Part shown: piece after piece, positions 62,162-64,000 of the stretch
Layout: each line of letters starts with the position of its first letter
Position numbering within the stretch: the stretch's first letter is position 1
Source of the DNA: JACJXF01 sp038316435
GTDB lineage: Bacteria > Bacteroidota > Bacteroidia > Bacteroidales > GCA-2748055
Reading direction: 5' to 3'
NCBI GenBank assembly: GCA_038316435.1
Contig: JBBQAQ010000016.1
Span: 1 to 64,000, forward strand
Length of the DNA stretch: 64,000 nucleotides
Program-made: the position numbers and the translations under genes
Notes under the pieces: model-generated
The model's input: only the letters and a program-made list of their open reading frames with translations
Told to the model about the DNA's origin: nothing
The model's database searches: none

Positions 62162-62752
62162 ATGTCAATCGAAAAATTTATAACCCTCAGTTCCTCTGCA
62201 GTTCCTATGCCTATTGAGAATGTGGATACAGACCAAATCATTCCAGCACGTTTTCTGAAAGCCACTACTCGTGATGGTTTTGGAGAGAACCTTTTCAGAG
62301 ACTGGAGATATGACGGGCAAAATAATCCAAAGACTGAATTTGTGTTGAACCAGAAAAAGTACTCAGGACAAATACTTGTCGGAGGAAAAAATTTTGGTAG
62401 CGGTTCAAGCCGTGAGCACGCTGCATGGGCAATTCATGATTATGGATTTAAAGTAGTTGTTTCGAGTTTCTTTGCTGATATCTTCAAGGGAAACGCATTA
62501 AACAACGGTCTTTTGCCAGTACAGATTTCTGAAGGATTTCTTGTAAAAATATTCAAAGCTATTGAAAAAGATCCGTCAGCAAAACTCAATATTAACCTGA
62601 TTAATCAGGAAATTACCATAGAAGCAAGCGGGGAAAAAGAGCATTTCGACATCAATCCCTATAAAAAAGAATGCCTTTTAAACGGATATGAAGATATCGA
62701 CTATCTGGTAAGCAGGAAAGATAAGATTGAGGCTTTTGAGGGAAGAAATTGA
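62162..62752 (+). CDS. leuD: 3-isopropylmalate dehydratase small subunit
   Basis: 196 residues, normal length. PMPIENVDTDQIIPARFLKA, the LVGGKNFGSGSSREHAAWAI loop with the swivel-domain serines, and VVVSSFFADIFKGNALNNGL are the family signatures. It completes the aconitase-like enzyme with LeuC in leucine biosynthesis. It starts 60 bases after leuC and is followed by the leuA-like gene. Confidence 0.96.
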   Translation: MSIEKFITLSSSAVPMPIENVDTDQIIPARFLKATTRDGFGENLFRDWRYDGQNNPKTEFVLNQKKYSGQILVGGKNFGSGSSREHAAWAIHDYGFKVVVSSFFADIFKGNALNNGLLPVQISEGFLVKIFKAIEKDPSAKLNINLINQEITIEASGEKEHFDINPYKKECLLNGYEDIDYLVSRKDKIEAFEGRN

Positions 62753-62823
62753 CGATTTGTTAATTGGATGATTGAATGATTTGGGCTTGCATTGTAGAGA
62801 GTCAAAATTAAAATGAAATGACC

Positions 62824-64000
62824 ATGAAAATTACGATAATGGATACCACACTTCGTGACGGGGAACAGACCTCGGGAGTGTCGTTTACGGGAACGGAAAA
62901 GCTTACCATGGCTAAGCTATTACTTGAAGATCTCAAGGTCGACCGCATTGAGATTGCTTCTGCACGAGTTTCAGATGGAGAATATGAAGGAGCAAAAATG
63001 ATTTTCAGCTGGGCCATAGAACATGGGTACATTGAGAAAGTTGAAGTTCTGGGCTTTGTTGATGGAGATATTTCCTTAAAGTGGATTCAAAATGCCGGAG
63101 GAAAAGTGATCAATCTTCTTACAAAAGGTTCGCTTAAACACTGCCAGCTGCAATTACGCAAAACACCCGAACAACATATTGAAGATATTAAGGGCGTTCT
63201 GATGACTGCTAAAAATATGGGTATTCGCGTGAATATTTACTTTGAGGACTGGTCGAATGGAATGCGCTCATCCCCTGAATATATGTACCAAATGCTGGAT
63301 GGATTGCAGCATGAAAATATTGATCGATTCATGCTTCCTGATACTTTGGGGATTCTGAACCATGAAGAAACCTATAATTTCTGCCTCGACATGAAAACCC
63401 GTTACCCTAAGCTTAGTTTCGACTTTCATGCCCACAACGATTACGATCTTGCAACAGCAAACGCATATTCGGCAATCAGAGCAGGGATTTCGGGCATTCA
63501 TACTACAATTAACGGATTAGGTGAAAGAGCAGGAAATGTGCCTCTTTCAAGTGTAATCGGAATTGTTAAAGACCATTTTAAATATGAGATGTCGGTGCAG
63601 GAGGATAAACTTTATTTGATTTCGAAGTTTGTTGAATCCTTTTCCGGTGTTAGAATTCCTGAGAACAAACCTTTAATTGGAGAAAACGTTTTTACCCAAA
63701 CGAGCGGAATTCATGCTGATGGTGATCAGAAAGACAATTTATATTTCAACGATCTTCTCCCAGAACGTTTTGGAAGAAAACGGCAATATGCTTTGGGGAA
63801 AATGTCGGGAAAAGCTAGTGTTATCAAGAATCTTGAAGAACTTGGCATAGAACTGAGTAAGGAAGAAATGAAAATGGTTACTGACAGGATTATTGAACTC
63901 GGAGATAAGAAAGAAACCGTTTCAAAAGAAGACCTTCCCTATATTATTTCTGATGTTCTGAAAAGTGAAAAAGTTATTCAAACAATAAAACTCAAGAACT
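62824..64000 (+). CDS. 2-isopropylmalate synthase-like (LeuA/CimA family), cut at the right edge
   Basis: The frame runs from ATG at 62824 to the end of the window, about 392 codons without a stop. MDTTLRDGEQTSGVSFTG is the classic HMGL-like start with metal-binding Asp and Arg, DRFMLPDTLG and DFHAHNDYDLATANAYSAIR give the HxH metal site, NGLGERAGNVPLSSVIGIV is conserved, and HADGDQKDN and GKMSGKASVIKNL lead into the linker and regulatory domain, of which the start is visible. It condenses a 2-oxo acid with acetyl-CoA. Its place after leuCD supports isopropylmalate synthase, but citramalate synthase or another paralog is possible. leuB is likely just outside the window. Confidence 0.9.
   Translation, partial: MKITIMDTTLRDGEQTSGVSFTGTEKLTMAKLLLEDLKVDRIEIASARVSDGEYEGAKMIFSWAIEHGYIEKVEVLGFVDGDISLKWIQNAGGKVINLLTKGSLKHCQLQLRKTPEQHIEDIKGVLMTAKNMGIRVNIYFEDWSNGMRSSPEYMYQMLDGLQHENIDRFMLPDTLGILNHEETYNFCLDMKTRYPKLSFDFHAHNDYDLATANAYSAIRAGISGIHTTINGLGERAGNVPLSSVIGIVKDHFKYEMSVQEDKLYLISKFVESFSGVRIPENKPLIGENVFTQTSGIHADGDQKDNLYFNDLLPERFGRKRQYALGKMSGKASVIKNLEELGIELSKEEMKMVTDRIIELGDKKETVSKEDLPYIISDVLKSEKVIQTIKLKN

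Noticed and set aside
1..64000. CRISPR array, rRNA or tRNA genes
   Set aside because: No regularly spaced direct repeats and no rRNA or tRNA-like conserved strings were seen in the gaps; very short or diverged genes could be missed without a scan.

Overview
The window looks like chromosomal DNA of a member of the Bacteroidota, probably a free-living Bacteroidales/Marinilabiliales-type lineage. Supporting signs are an AT-rich genome, Bacteroidota-type promoters (TTG, 19 bases, TAnnTTTG) at several starts, few Shine-Dalgarno sequences, two secreted proteins with type IX secretion (T9SS) C-terminal sorting domains, a TonB-dependent receptor with an N-terminal carboxypeptidase-like domain, and many Cys-lipoproteins. 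No rRNA, tRNA or CRISPR array was seen. The genus cannot be fixed from sequence reading alone.

Layout. 0-6 kb is a worn region: a membrane-protein tail at the left edge, a broken KilA-N gene, intact rmuC, a truncated ABC ATPase, a metallo-hydrolase N-terminal scrap, a lone receiver-domain protein, a secreted Ala/Lys-rich protein, a nonsense-mutated antitoxin-like small gene and a prohibitin-family gene. 5.8 kb carries a transposon-like element whose second copy lies at 24.3 kb; both have 18-bp terminal inverted repeats and their own 10-bp target duplications. 7.1-13.6 kb is one co-directional run: START-like protein, LptF/LptG permease, two glycosyltransferases, ribBA and fmt. 13.6-14.0 kb holds gene fragments (repeat-protein tail, GH92 mannosidase piece). 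14-21.4 kb on the minus strand carries envelope proteins: glucosaminidase-LysM, amidohydrolase, an outer-membrane-like protein and a large beta-propeller T9SS protein. 21.7-24.3 kb has two lipoproteins.

24.4-37.2 kb: CCA-adding enzyme, thioredoxin, a TPP riboswitch controlling a TonB receptor (likely thiamine or precursor uptake), a MASE1 histidine kinase, a large hybrid kinase, an oligopeptide-type binding lipoprotein and a cytosolic trypsin-like protease. 37.2-41.3 kb on the minus strand: MORN-repeat protein, S8 protease with T9SS tail, xseA and xseB. 41.4-42.2 kb is a graveyard: a group II intron 5-prime remnant and two ATPase tails facing each other. Then come dnaK, panB, a pseudouridine synthase and cytidine deaminase.

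46.7-47.9 kb holds a dead restriction-modification pair: a frameshifted and truncated C5 methyltransferase facing a truncated endonuclease, with an inverted repeat over the methyltransferase start. 48-54.7 kb is an efflux set (TolC, ABC ATPase, membrane-fusion protein, with no permease gene) divergent from a sigma-54 response regulator and its histidine kinase. 54.8-57.7 kb is the best candidate for a poorly described system: two c-type cytochrome lipoproteins, a DUF5777-like beta-barrel protein, a YceI-like protein and a membrane-anchored OB-fold protein in one run. The right end is an M28 peptidase, a hemolysin-III-type membrane protein and a leucine operon (leuC from a TTG start, leuD, and a leuA-like gene cut by the window edge).
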